Under the pieces are notes generated by a model, which did not search any database, was not told where the DNA came from, and was given only the letters and a program-made list of their open reading frames with translations. Shown in pieces: positions 1 to 7,300 of a stretch of 15,789 nucleotides of DNA; the stretch's first letter is position 1, and every line of letters starts with the position of its first letter. Made by a program: the position numbers and the translations under genes. The stretch covers positions 1 through 15,789 of the forward strand of contig DAOVRJ010000027.1 of assembly GCA_030628225.1 (NCBI GenBank). The letters run 5' to 3'. Source of the stretch: Candidatus Zixiibacteriota bacterium. GTDB lineage: Bacteria; SM23-81.

Positions 1-698
1 ACAAAAAGGGCAATGCCGATAAATTCACTCAAGGCATGCTGGATGGTAGCCAGGGCCAAAAACTGACCGCCGTATTCAACCATCGGCCCGGATGAAATTT
101 CCTGTGGCGCCTTAACAATCTCAAAAGGCCGGATACCCAGGATTGCTGGCAGGATGAGAATATAGGAGATTCCGGATAATAATAAAGGCAAAGAAACGAG
201 AGCCCAACCCGTATCTTGCTGTATGCTGACGATGTGAACGATGGAGATGGTTTTATAGTGCGTCATCACTGCTAGAAGGATGAGTAACAATGGTATCTCA
301 TACCCCAGAGCCAAGAGCAGTTTACGAGATATACCAATACTGGTATTCGGGTTTGCCGCTTCTCCTCCGCTGAGCGCAATACCCAATGGGCTTAAAAGCA
401 TCATGTAAAGAATAACCAGCATCCCACCAGAACCGCTTAGCGGACAAATCTGCCCCACTGGAAGAAACAAAACCACGACAAGGGAACCGGCTAAGGCGCA
501 GATAATCCCCAGGTTAAACAATCTTCCGTGGCTGACACTCTTTTGACTGAATAGCCTGATGATATCAATCACGGGCTGGGTAATCGGTGGACCATAGCGC
601 CAATGGATTCTGGCCATGATCTTTCTGGATAAACCCAAGAAAAAAATCCCAATGATCAGTGCTAAAAGCGGGGATAAAATGATCTCGACGATGTGCAT
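1..698 (-). CDS. NuoH/EchB/MbxM-like membrane subunit of a group 4 hydrogenase-type complex (partial, 3' end outside window)
   Basis: This is the membrane anchor that connects the catalytic ferredoxin/hydrogenase arm to the ion-pumping arm in complex I-like enzymes. The visible part (about 232 residues) is strongly hydrophobic. Near the N-terminus it has WRYGPPITQP followed by a DIIRLF helix, the form typical of EchB/HyfC/MbhM rather than of true NuoH (which has RxGPNR). Further on are the YEIP segment in a membrane helix and PFEIVKAPQEI followed by SGPMVEYGG, the family's conserved acidic loop facing the quinone-like cavity. I chose the ATG at 698 because it overlaps the preceding stop as TAATG and has TGGAG upstream. 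An ATG at 713 is in frame but lacks a ribosome site. It is the last gene seen in the mrp/mbx-like operon. Whether the enzyme is a hydrogenase or an Mbx-type reductase cannot be told from this subunit. Confidence 0.93.
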   Translation of the reverse strand, partial: MHIVEIILSPLLALIIGIFFLGLSRKIMARIHWRYGPPITQPVIDIIRLFSQKSVSHGRLFNLGIICALAGSLVVVLFLPVGQICPLSGSGGMLVILYMMLLSPLGIALSGGEAANPNTSIGISRKLLLALGYEIPLLLILLAVMTHYKTISIVHIVSIQQDTGWALVSLPLLLSGISYILILPAILGIRPFEIVKAPQEISSGPMVEYGGQFLALATIQHALSEFIGIALF

Positions 699-2554
699 TA
701 CCACAGACTCCATTTAACTTGAATGAAAATGAGCAAGGCCACAAACAACACGATATACATCACATAATGGCCCACATACCCAGTGTAAATCCGCCTTACC
801 CCACTGCATAGATTTTGGGTCCATCCGGCCAGTTTCATATAAAACGCATCAATAAAATCTTTGAGATAGGGAGTGATCATCCGATACAGGGGATTATAAA
901 AATCTACAGTGTAATGATATTTGTCCTTGGGAATGGCTGCTCCAGCAGCGTAGTTATCTTCTTGGCCAACGGATATTGCTTTTTGTCCCGCCTTGAAAAT
1001 AAATGCCACAACAATGCACCCTACTAGAATTGCTACAAATAGGTTAATCGTATTCAATGCACCAGTCTCTGAAGCAATTCCCCACAACGTTACACTCAAT
1101 GATTCCAAACCGAAAGAAACGCCGATCGCATTGATCACCTTGAGCGGGATACCCGGAAGAATGCCAAAAAGAAGAATTGCAAAAGATAAGACGATGATGG
1201 GAAGTTGCATACTGAAAGGTGATTTCTGTATATCTCTGTATTTTTCTGGAAGCTGCCCTAAGAAAATATTATGAATGAGTTTATAACTGTAAAGAATTGT
1301 TCCCCATGTTCCAAATAAAGCTGCAAAGGCTAAGAAAGGAGACTGTTCAAGTATTAAAGTTTTATATATCAACCACTTTGAAACAAATCCATTGGTTAAT
1401 GGTAGTCCTATTAATCCACAAATACCAATCAAGGCACCAATGAAGGCAATTGGCATTTTCTTTATTAATCCTCCCAAAGAATTCAAATCACGTATTCCAT
1501 TGGTCCGATATTCTACTGCTCCAACAACAAGAAAAAGCAAACCTTTAAAAACTGCATGATTAAAAAAGTGGAAAATACCACCGGCCACACTCACACTTGT
1601 TCCAAAGGCAATTCCTAAGATTATATACCCTGCCTGTCCGATAGTAGACCAGGCGAGAAGTTTTTTGGCATCATCCTGAAGTACGGCAATAAACGTGGGA
1701 ATAAGTATAGTAAGTGCTCCTAATATACAGAGAATGTACCGAAAGCTTAATACACCATGACCTAAGTTCAAAAACTTGTTAAGTCCAACTATTACATATA
1801 TAAAAAGAATAAAACCATACGTACCCATTTTGATTAATATTCCTGAAAGAATAGAACTAAACGGAGAAGGAGCCTCGGCATGAGCAGAAGGAAGCCAGGA
1901 ATGGAAGGGAAGTATTGCATTTTTAATTCCAAAAGCAGTAAAGAAGAGAATCAGAATAGATAAAATGTAACCAGAAGAGGCCAGATTACTACTGGCAGCA
2001 ATTTCTGAGATATTCAATGTTCCATACGTTGTATATATCGATATTACTCCTATAAGCATAGCCATTGAACCAACAGTAGACATAATGATATACTTCATTC
2101 CTGCAGCCAGAGCGGCGCCCCGATTGTAACTGATTAAAAGGAACGTCGACCAGCTCATTATTTCCCAGAAGATGAAAAAGGAAAGCAAGTCACCAGAGAG
2201 AACAATACCAAGCATTGCGGCATTGATTAAAAGCAACATCAGATAGTAGAAATCTGCTCTTTCTCTGTTTTTTATATAGCTTAAGGAAAATATAACAGAA
2301 AGTGACCCTAAAACGGAAATGGCAATTGCGAATAACCAGGAGAGCATATTTGTTCTCAAAATCAACGGCAAACCCAAGAAACCGAAATAGAAAGATTTCT
2401 CAATGGTTTTGCCGTATAAACAGACAATCATCACCACCAAGGTCAGCGAAATGAGTACTGCAAAACTTTCTCTAAGCTTTGATGAAATCTTGCCTAAGAC
2501 GTATGTGAATAACGAACCACCAAAAGCAATGGCAAGTAAAAATTCCAAGCTCAT
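698..2554 (-). CDS. NuoL/M-like (MbxH'-type) ion-translocating membrane subunit
   Basis: A 618-residue proton-conducting antiporter-like subunit with about 14 or more membrane helices. Family landmarks are all present: Glu131 in the FIFWEIMSWS helix, Lys211 just before LPFHSWLPSAHAEAPSP (His218), Lys242 in SGILIKMGTYGF, the KKLLAWSTIGQAGY segment near 297-310, His333/Lys337 in HAVFKGLLF, and Lys393 in GFVSKW. The protein is longer than MrpD (about 490). Residues about 500-618 hold extra helices around a hydrophilic stretch (about 528-560), which fits a lateral coupling helix like those of NuoL and MbxH'; that fit is inferred. Its start overlaps the MrpD-like stop as ATGA, with AGGAG upstream. 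The middle of the gene (about 1260-2400) is much more AT-rich than either end. Confidence 0.93.
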   Translation of the reverse strand: MSLEFLLAIAFGGSLFTYVLGKISSKLRESFAVLISLTLVVMIVCLYGKTIEKSFYFGFLGLPLILRTNMLSWLFAIAISVLGSLSVIFSLSYIKNRERADFYYLMLLLINAAMLGIVLSGDLLSFFIFWEIMSWSTFLLISYNRGAALAAGMKYIIMSTVGSMAMLIGVISIYTTYGTLNISEIAASSNLASSGYILSILILFFTAFGIKNAILPFHSWLPSAHAEAPSPFSSILSGILIKMGTYGFILFIYVIVGLNKFLNLGHGVLSFRYILCILGALTILIPTFIAVLQDDAKKLLAWSTIGQAGYIILGIAFGTSVSVAGGIFHFFNHAVFKGLLFLVVGAVEYRTNGIRDLNSLGGLIKKMPIAFIGALIGICGLIGLPLTNGFVSKWLIYKTLILEQSPFLAFAALFGTWGTILYSYKLIHNIFLGQLPEKYRDIQKSPFSMQLPIIVLSFAILLFGILPGIPLKVINAIGVSFGLESLSVTLWGIASETGALNTINLFVAILVGCIVVAFIFKAGQKAISVGQEDNYAAGAAIPKDKYHYTVDFYNPLYRMITPYLKDFIDAFYMKLAGWTQNLCSGVRRIYTGYVGHYVMYIVLFVALLIFIQVKWSLW

Positions 2555-4020
2555 CCTATAACACTCCTGATGTAATCAATTCTGTTTAGAAACTCTGAAG
2601 CAGCAGAATTTAAAACATCTGTAAGAAGTTTGGGATATATCCCAATAACTATTATCAATGTCACAAAAATAAACATCGGAATTAGACCAGTCACAGGAGC
2701 TTCGTTTCTTTCCGAATCTCCATTTCCTTTCTTAAAATAAAGCGCCTGCACCACACGGAAAAAATAGGCGCCTTCGATGACCGTTCCCAAAAGGACAAGC
2801 CCGATGAGCCCAGTGAATAGGACCGCTTCCTTAGCCAGAGCCGCTTGAACAATCAGAAATTTGCTGGGAAATCCGACAAAGGGAGGTAGACCAACGATGG
2901 AGAACGCACCGATAGTGAAGGCCAGGGAAGTCAGGGGCATTCGCTTCCCCATGCCCTCTAAAGAGGATATTTCCATGGAGCCGCTTCGATAGATCATGTA
3001 TCCTACGGCTAAAAACAGAAGACTTTTGCCCAATGTATGACTGACCAGTTGGAACAGTCCTCCGGTAACGGCCAAAGAGGTTGCCATGGCCATGGCAAAT
3101 ACGATTAAGCCAATCTGGCCGATACTGGAATAGGCCAACATCCTTTTGATGTTTTTCTGGCTAAAGGCACACATCTCCCCGATCAAGAGGGTTAAAATCC
3201 CCAAGAATACTAAAAACATGAATATGCTGGAAACACCAAATATCGTGAAGATTACCCGGACAACAGCATAAAGACCGACTTCGATGGCGATGCCAGATAG
3301 AATCGCACTGATCGATGAGGGCGCGGAGGAATGTGCATCGGGTAGCCAGGCATTCAGTGGAAATATCGCTGCCTCGATTCCCAGGCCGGTGATTATCAGG
3401 ACCATGGGAACAAATACAGAGATGGGACTCGCTGATTCGATATGCTGGGCGAGGTCCGCCATGTTGAGGGTGCCGAAAAGACCATAAAGTAATCCGATGC
3501 CAATCAGCAGAAAGCTTGAGCCAACCGCTCCTTGAATCAAATACTTTATCGCCGATTCGATACCGGCCCGATCTCCAATATAGGCCACCAAAGCATAGGA
3601 TGAAATGCAGAGAATCTCAAAGAAGACAAAGAGGTTAAATATATCACCGGTAAGCACAACCCCTGTGGCTCCGGTAAGAAGCAGAAGATAAAGCATATGG
3701 TACTTTTCTTTCGAGCCCTCCTTAATATACGTTAACGCATAGATGGCCACTAAGAGACCTGCGACTGCGATGAGGACAGAAAACAGAACTCCGACTGGAC
3801 CAGCGACCAGATTGATGCCAAAAGGAGGAGGAAAACCCCCGATGCGTACCACAATCGGATGCTTCAATACCTCGGGAATAAGCAGCAAAGCAACAGCAAG
3901 GTTGAAAGCAAAGGCAGCAATGGGAATATATTTTACAATTCTTTTTGATATAAATCCAAACAGCGGTATGGCGAAAGCAAGTCCTAAAGGGACAACAATT
4001 AGAAGGACAGGGCTTACCAT
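2551..4020 (-). CDS. MrpD/MbxH-like antiporter subunit with Glu at both usual channel-lysine positions
   Basis: A 489-residue Mrp subunit D-type membrane protein, the typical length for MrpD/MbhH, with about 14 hydrophobic helices. Motifs: GDIFNLFVFFEI with Glu135, PLNAWLPDAHSSAPS at 221-235, KRMLAYSSIGQIGL near 292-305, SHTLGKSLLF with His328/Lys332, and FPSKFL with Lys387. The lysine normally preceding the F-P-x-x-x-WLPDAH motif is Glu216 (GIEAAIFPLNAW), and the lysine of the next helix is Glu247 (SGIAIEVGLY). The second NuoL/M-like subunit next door keeps both lysines. The change may be a subfamily trait. The start overlaps mrpC by 7 nt, with AGGAG five bases upstream. Role: sodium/proton translocation within the membrane arm. 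Confidence 0.94.
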   Translation of the reverse strand: MVSPVLLIVVPLGLAFAIPLFGFISKRIVKYIPIAAFAFNLAVALLLIPEVLKHPIVVRIGGFPPPFGINLVAGPVGVLFSVLIAVAGLLVAIYALTYIKEGSKEKYHMLYLLLLTGATGVVLTGDIFNLFVFFEILCISSYALVAYIGDRAGIESAIKYLIQGAVGSSFLLIGIGLLYGLFGTLNMADLAQHIESASPISVFVPMVLIITGLGIEAAIFPLNAWLPDAHSSAPSSISAILSGIAIEVGLYAVVRVIFTIFGVSSIFMFLVFLGILTLLIGEMCAFSQKNIKRMLAYSSIGQIGLIVFAMAMATSLAVTGGLFQLVSHTLGKSLLFLAVGYMIYRSGSMEISSLEGMGKRMPLTSLAFTIGAFSIVGLPPFVGFPSKFLIVQAALAKEAVLFTGLIGLVLLGTVIEGAYFFRVVQALYFKKGNGDSERNEAPVTGLIPMFIFVTLIIVIGIYPKLLTDVLNSAASEFLNRIDYIRSVIG

Positions 4021-4373
4021 CTTTGCTCCTTTATCTTTCGTAGATCAAGCACCCCGTAATGGTGATACAACCTTATGGCCAAGGAAAGAGCCAAAGCCAG
4101 AACCGCCACTCCGATGACAATAGCCGTCAGCACCAGCGCCTGAGGAACGGGATCGACCATACGTTCGGATTCAACTGCTGAATTCGAAAATATGGGGGCC
4201 GTTCCTTTGCTGATATAACCGACGGCAATCAAAAATAGATTAACACCCGTCTCGAGGATACTGAGGCCGATGATCACCTTAATCAAGTTGTGTTTCACCA
4301 GCATGATGAAAAGTCCGATGAATATAAGCCCAAAGGCTCCAATGTAATAAATATAGTCATGCAGAAAAGTCAT
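4014..4373 (-). CDS. mrpC: MrpC/NuoK-like (MbhG) cation antiporter subunit
   Basis: A 119-residue protein with three membrane helices, normal for MrpC/MnhC. It carries Glu41 in the second helix (LSILETGVNLFL), equivalent to the conserved helix-2 glutamate of NuoK, and the family signature VDPVPQALVLTAIVIG at 73-88. It is a small ion-path subunit that packs between the MrpD-like subunits. The start overlaps the previous gene's stop as ATGA, and its own end overlaps the MrpD-like gene by 7 nt, so the three are probably translationally coupled. Confidence 0.95.
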   Translation of the reverse strand: MTFLHDYIYYIGAFGLIFIGLFIMLVKHNLIKVIIGLSILETGVNLFLIAVGYISKGTAPIFSNSAVESERMVDPVPQALVLTAIVIGVAVLALALSLAIRLYHHYGVLDLRKIKEQRW

Positions 4374-5056
4374 TCACTTTCCTCCACCAAGTGATCGATA
4401 ACCCCGGTTAGTTCTGAACCAACTTTTAATCCGATGGCAATATAAATAATCGGAATGACCCCTGCACTGAATAACGAATTGAGCTCTCCCTTCGACAGAA
4501 AGTTCGAGAGAAAATAGTGTCCACCCACGGCCAAACCGACCAGTCCTACCACGATAAAAACCAATCCGCCTAAGGATTCAACCGTTTTGATCCCTGTTTC
4601 GCTGACTCTTCTTCCCCGGCAACCCAGATAAGCAAGAAGAAAGGCCGAGGCGACGACTACGCCTCCCTGAAAACCTCCACCGGGGGTGAGATGTCCATGG
4701 ATAGATATATATGCTCCGAAAAGGAGTATCAGAGGGAATAAAAATCGGCAGCCCGCGTACAACACCAAACTCGCCGGTTCGATTTCTCTTTTCTCCTTTT
4801 TTCTCCGGGTCGCCAAAACAGCACCCAATCCAATCGCCGCTATAAAAAGTATTGTCACTTCGCCGAGCGTATCAAAACACCGATAATTGACCACCACCGA
4901 AGTGACGATGTTTGCAGCCCCGGTCTCTTCCCTTCCTTTATCGATATAGTAATCGCCGATTTTCGTCTTTGGTACTCCAAAAGGAATCTTGTCCAATGAT
5001 ATGGCAATCCCCAAAGCAATGACAGACAATAGAATAAGGCTGATAATACTTTTCAT
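4370..5056 (-). CDS. Fused MbhE-MrpB (MnhB) membrane subunit
   Basis: A 228-residue protein made of two parts that are separate genes in Pyrococcus Mbh. Residues 1-86 match the MbhE / MrpA C-terminal segment: an N-terminal helix, a short extracytoplasmic stretch, VVNYRCFDTLGE at about 55-66, a helix and then a basic RRKKEKR turn. Residues 95-228 are the MrpB/MnhB domain with the signature HGHLTPGGGFQGGVV at 120-134 and four hydrophobic segments. I chose the ATG at 5056, which overlaps the MbhD-like stop as ATGA and has AAGAGG upstream. The frame stays open for 97 further codons upstream, but that part is antisense-like sequence over the MbhD-like and mrpG genes in another frame. Part of the membrane ion-translocating arm. 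Confidence 0.93.
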   Translation of the reverse strand: MKSIISLILLSVIALGIAISLDKIPFGVPKTKIGDYYIDKGREETGAANIVTSVVVNYRCFDTLGEVTILFIAAIGLGAVLATRRKKEKREIEPASLVLYAGCRFLFPLILLFGAYISIHGHLTPGGGFQGGVVVASAFLLAYLGCRGRRVSETGIKTVESLGGLVFIVVGLVGLAVGGHYFLSNFLSKGELNSLFSAGVIPIIYIAIGLKVGSELTGVIDHLVEESE

Positions 5057-5292
5057 TCCTCGTACCTCTTTGTTCGTCTGATTGCTATAATAAAGACAGC
5101 GCTGACCAATGCCGCCCCGATGGACGCCTCCGCCATGGCAACATCCGGAGCCTGCAGGAAATAGAAGAGGATCGACGCGATTAAGCTGACCATACAGGAA
5201 GCAATCACCGCATTTATTAAATCCTTGAAAAAGATCGCTGCAATTGCGGCGACGAGCATCAAGAGTATCAACAAGGAAATCACAAGTATCAT
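5053..5292 (-). CDS. MbhD-like (DUF4040) membrane subunit, MrpA C-terminal equivalent
   Basis: A 79-residue protein of three hydrophobic helices with QAPDVAMAEASIGAALVSAV in the middle. This is the hallmark of the MbhD/DUF4040 segment that lies near the C-terminus of MrpA in the stand-alone antiporter. It stands alone here, as in Mbh/Mbx operons, and no NuoL-like MrpA domain accompanies it. That supports the operon encoding an enzyme-linked Mrp module rather than a free Na+/H+ antiporter. The start overlaps mrpG as ATGA, with a strong AAGGAGAG site three bases upstream. Confidence 0.92.
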   Translation of the reverse strand: MILVISLLILLMLVAAIAAIFFKDLINAVIASCMVSLIASILFYFLQAPDVAMAEASIGAALVSAVFIIAIRRTKRYEE

Positions 5293-5621
5293 GATCTCTC
5301 CTTAAATTCCTCAAAGTCTTCCGTCTTGTCCACCACGCTTCTGTCACACAGAGAAACGCCGCTTTTACGGGAGGCTCTGGCTATAGCATGGCTGGAGATG
5401 GGATTGGTTACCAGAACAAACAGTGCAATAAGTAAAACTTTCCAGAACCAGGTCGGCTGTATTATCCCCACTCCGATAATAATGAAAAAAGCACCTAAAG
5501 TAGTGCATTTTGTTCCTGCCTGAATCCGGTTATAGACGTCGGGGAGTCTGAGTACACCAAGATTTCCTATAAATAGAAATAAAGTTCCAATTCCGATAAT
5601 AACCGTACCGAATAATTCCAT
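5289..5621 (-). CDS. mrpG: MrpG/MnhG (MbhC) cation antiporter subunit
   Basis: A 110-residue protein with three membrane helices and the MnhG signature RLPDVYNRIQAGTKCTTLG at 25-43. The usual HA of the RxHAxTK motif is QA here. A hydrophilic tail of about 30 residues (RASRKSG to the end) is expected on the cytoplasmic side. The ATG directly follows the mrpF stop codon (TAG-ATG). The ribosome site AGAGGA lies inside the mrpF end, so translation is likely coupled. Confidence 0.94.
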   Translation of the reverse strand: MELFGTVIIGIGTLFLFIGNLGVLRLPDVYNRIQAGTKCTTLGAFFIIIGVGIIQPTWFWKVLLIALFVLVTNPISSHAIARASRKSGVSLCDRSVVDKTEDFEEFKERS

Positions 5622-5882
5622 CTAAATTCCTCTTTCCAGAAATCTAGCAAGGGCGACTAATCCGATAAAAGCCAGCAAAGAATAAACCAGCGAAACATCC
5701 AGGTAAACATATCTTTTGAATACAAGTCCTAAAAGGACAAGCAAAGCGACGACAGTGGTGGTAATCGTATCCACCGCCACGGCTCTATCCGAAGCAGTAG
5801 GACCTTTCAGCATGCGTAAAAAAGAGAGGAAAATGCCTATTCCGATAATGACTATAAAAACGAAAACGACTGTTTCACTCAT
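5622..5882 (-). CDS. mrpF: MrpF/MnhF (MbhB) cation antiporter subunit
   Basis: An 86-residue, three-helix MrpF/MnhF subunit. The conserved cytoplasmic motif between helices 1 and 2 is present as GPTASDRAVAVDTI, with Asp32 and Asp38 at the family's conserved acidic positions. The length is normal for the family (about 85-95). The start overlaps the mrpE stop as ATGA, and the end abuts mrpG. Confidence 0.95.
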   Translation of the reverse strand: MSETVVFVFIVIIGIGIFLSFLRMLKGPTASDRAVAVDTITTTVVALLVLLGLVFKRYVYLDVSLVYSLLAFIGLVALARFLERGI

Positions 5883-6400
5883 GCAAATATCACCCTTAGA
5901 TATTTTTCAAACTTTTCACCAATGATCTTCGTAGCCTCATCCACATTTTCTGACTTAACATTGATCCAGTGAATGAGCAGCGTATCACCCAGGATGTCCA
6001 ATGTAAATGTTCCCGGCGTCAAGGTAATCGAATTGGCCAGGATCAACTTGGCAATATCCTGCTTTAATGTCGTTTTGATCACGACGATTCCAGGCTTGAT
6101 GGGCATCTTCGGATGAATCACCCTATAAGCCACATCAAAATTTGCCTTAATGATTTCTTTGAAGAGGACAACGATATAGATAATGAAAAATGCGATCCGT
6201 TTGATGCTAAACGGTGGGAACCCCAGCCCAAGATAGTTTTTATTTAAGATTAAGGAAATAACAAGACTAACGAGAACGCCGACTGAGAGTTCCTGCCAGT
6301 GGAAGTTTGAAGTGAGGGCAAGCCAAATGATCAGGAGGATGAAAAAGAGATAAAAGAAGTTTCTTACTCGATGGGTTGCTTTATAGGCCGTTTCTGCCAT
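5879..6400 (-). CDS. mrpE: MrpE/MnhE (MbhA) cation antiporter subunit; first gene of the left operon
   Basis: A 173-residue MrpE/MnhE protein. Two or three hydrophobic segments fill residues 13-100 (LFFILLIIWLAL, VLVSLVISLIL, FFIIYIVVLFKEIIKANFDV), followed by a soluble domain with the family pattern LANSITLTPGTFTLDI (about 120-135) and a Leu-x-His-Trp-Ile segment. No gene lies directly upstream on this strand, so transcription of the Mrp/Mbx-like operon should begin before it. A GAAAGG ribosome site sits about ten bases before the ATG. A MrpE-first order (E, F, G, D, E/B, C, D) is the reverse of the classical mrpA-G order and is the Mbh/Mbx arrangement. Confidence 0.95.
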   Translation of the reverse strand: MAETAYKATHRVRNFFYLFFILLIIWLALTSNFHWQELSVGVLVSLVISLILNKNYLGLGFPPFSIKRIAFFIIYIVVLFKEIIKANFDVAYRVIHPKMPIKPGIVVIKTTLKQDIAKLILANSITLTPGTFTLDILGDTLLIHWINVKSENVDEATKIIGEKFEKYLRVIFA

Positions 6401-6515
6401 CTATAAATGACCTTTCTCGAATAAGTTACGTCGCTAATGCTCCATCAAAATTGCACTAAATCATTTAATAACTAGCTGAAAGAGCATTATCTTTCAGCAG
6501 AGATCACATCACCAA
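6401..6515 (-). promoter_or_regulatory. Possible promoter region of the mrpE-led operon
   Basis: The operon needs a promoter here because the upstream sequence is transposon debris on the other strand. The best minus-strand match I see is TTGGTG (6510-6515), an 18-base spacer and GATAAT (6486-6491), about 85 bases before the mrpE ATG. A weaker alternative lies closer (TTGATG, 17 bases, CTTATT). Neither is strong. The GATAAT falls inside an inverted repeat. This is inference from consensus matching only. Confidence 0.2.
6475..6498. repeat. Perfect 8-bp inverted repeat upstream of mrpE
   Basis: The arms GCTGAAAG (6475-6482) and CTTTCAGC (6491-6498) are perfect complements around an 8-base AT-rich loop. 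It lies 75 to 98 bases before mrpE and touches the IS1595-like remnant. It could be an operator, a 5' leader hairpin or a by-product of the insertion sequence. There is no T-run on either strand, so it does not look like an intrinsic terminator. Confidence 0.45.
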
Positions 6516-6684
6516 CATCGAAACATTCTGATCTCACGCCAAACATTGCTTATATCAATGCCGTGGCGTGATCAAACAGTATTTCCATCTCTACCTGAAA
6601 GAAACAGAGTGGCGGTTCAGTCATCGAGATGAAAATCTGGTCCCGTTGCTTAAAAAATATATCAACCAACCGCTTAGCAAATAG
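6502..6684 (+). pseudogene. C-terminal remnant of an IS1595-like transposase
   Basis: Plus-strand translation gives HITNIETF, a TGA stop (6529-6531), SHAK, then KETEWRFSHRDENLVPLLKK and a natural TAG at 6682-6684. This resembles the end of IS1595/ISXO2-type DDE transposases, where N-x-I-E-x-F-W-S is followed by a helical stretch and an E-x-R-F-N-H-R-x-x-x-L motif. The TGA stands exactly where that motif has Trp (TGG), so it is a point mutation. The N-terminal and central parts of the transposase are missing, so the element is dead. Identification rests on remembered motifs, not a search. Confidence 0.7.
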
Positions 6685-6930
6685 CGATTTTAACGCAACT
6701 TTAGTGATAAGTGCCGCAATATATAATATTTCAATCGCAAAGTCAAGCACACTTTTGGTTATGTCCCTAAAAAGGTGACAAAAGATATCCAAATAAAGAA
6801 GGCGATCGTTTTTCTGATGAAGAGGAATTATATTGGACACCTCGCAACAACCCATAACCCCTAACTCAATCGATTGGCGGTAATCCAATATAAAAACAGC
6901 ACATCTTCTCCCTTGGCAGAAGAGGTTTTG

Positions 6931-7300
6931 ATCGATGATGACGATTTTCTCAGATAGCTGGCCCAGAGAGTCTGTCAAGTGCTTGTAGATGAAAAGCTGA
7001 ATTGTGTTCTGGAAACCGAACCTTATGAGCGCACTGGAACCAGAAAGGGTTATCGCAACTGTCGTCGGTCCAGAACGCTAAAGACTTGGACGGGGAGTTT
7101 AGAGCCGTTGGCGTCTCGGGATAGGGAAGGTCACTTCCAGACGGAGTTGTTTGAGCGTTACCATTCGCAAGGTCCGAGAGGTCACCGAGGCCCTCTGCGG
7201 CACCGAGTTCTGTACATCCCAGTTCTCTCAGCTTACCCAGCAGCTGGATGAACAGCTTTGCCCATGGAGACAAAAACCTCTTCCGGGAAGATATCCCTCG
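6931..7300 (+). pseudogene. N-terminal remnant of an IS256-family (mutator-type) transposase
   Basis: The plus strand reads DDDDFLR, a TAG stop (6955-6957), then LAQRVCQVLVDEKL, PYERTGTRKGYRN, SRTLKTWTGSLEP and RDREGHFQTELFERY. This is the N-terminal pattern of IS256 transposases (E-R-x-x-x-R-x-G-Y-R-N-G, L-x-T-R-x-G-x-L, P-R-D-R-x-G-x-F, E-L-F-E-R-Y). At about 7157-7162 the homology jumps frame to VTIRKVREVTEALCGTEF and LTQQLDEQLCPWRQKPLPG. The usual 20 or so residues between FERY and RKV are lost, so there is an internal deletion with frameshift. Only about a third of a normal 400-residue transposase remains, and the catalytic part is gone. Confidence 0.82.

Noticed and set aside
5057-5347. 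97-codon upstream extension of the MbhE-MrpB gene
   Set aside because: It overlaps the real MbhD-like and mrpG genes in another frame and reads as Cys/Arg-rich nonsense; the ATG at 5056 has a ribosome site and an ATGA overlap.
6475-6498. Intrinsic terminator for either operon
   Set aside because: The hairpin is short and AT-containing with no T-run on either strand, and it lies upstream of mrpE rather than after a gene.
6550-6978. Minus-strand open frame of 142 codons in the scar
   Set aside because: It lies antisense to both transposase remnants, has no recognisable domain or ribosome site, and its residues look like reverse-strand translation of decayed coding sequence.
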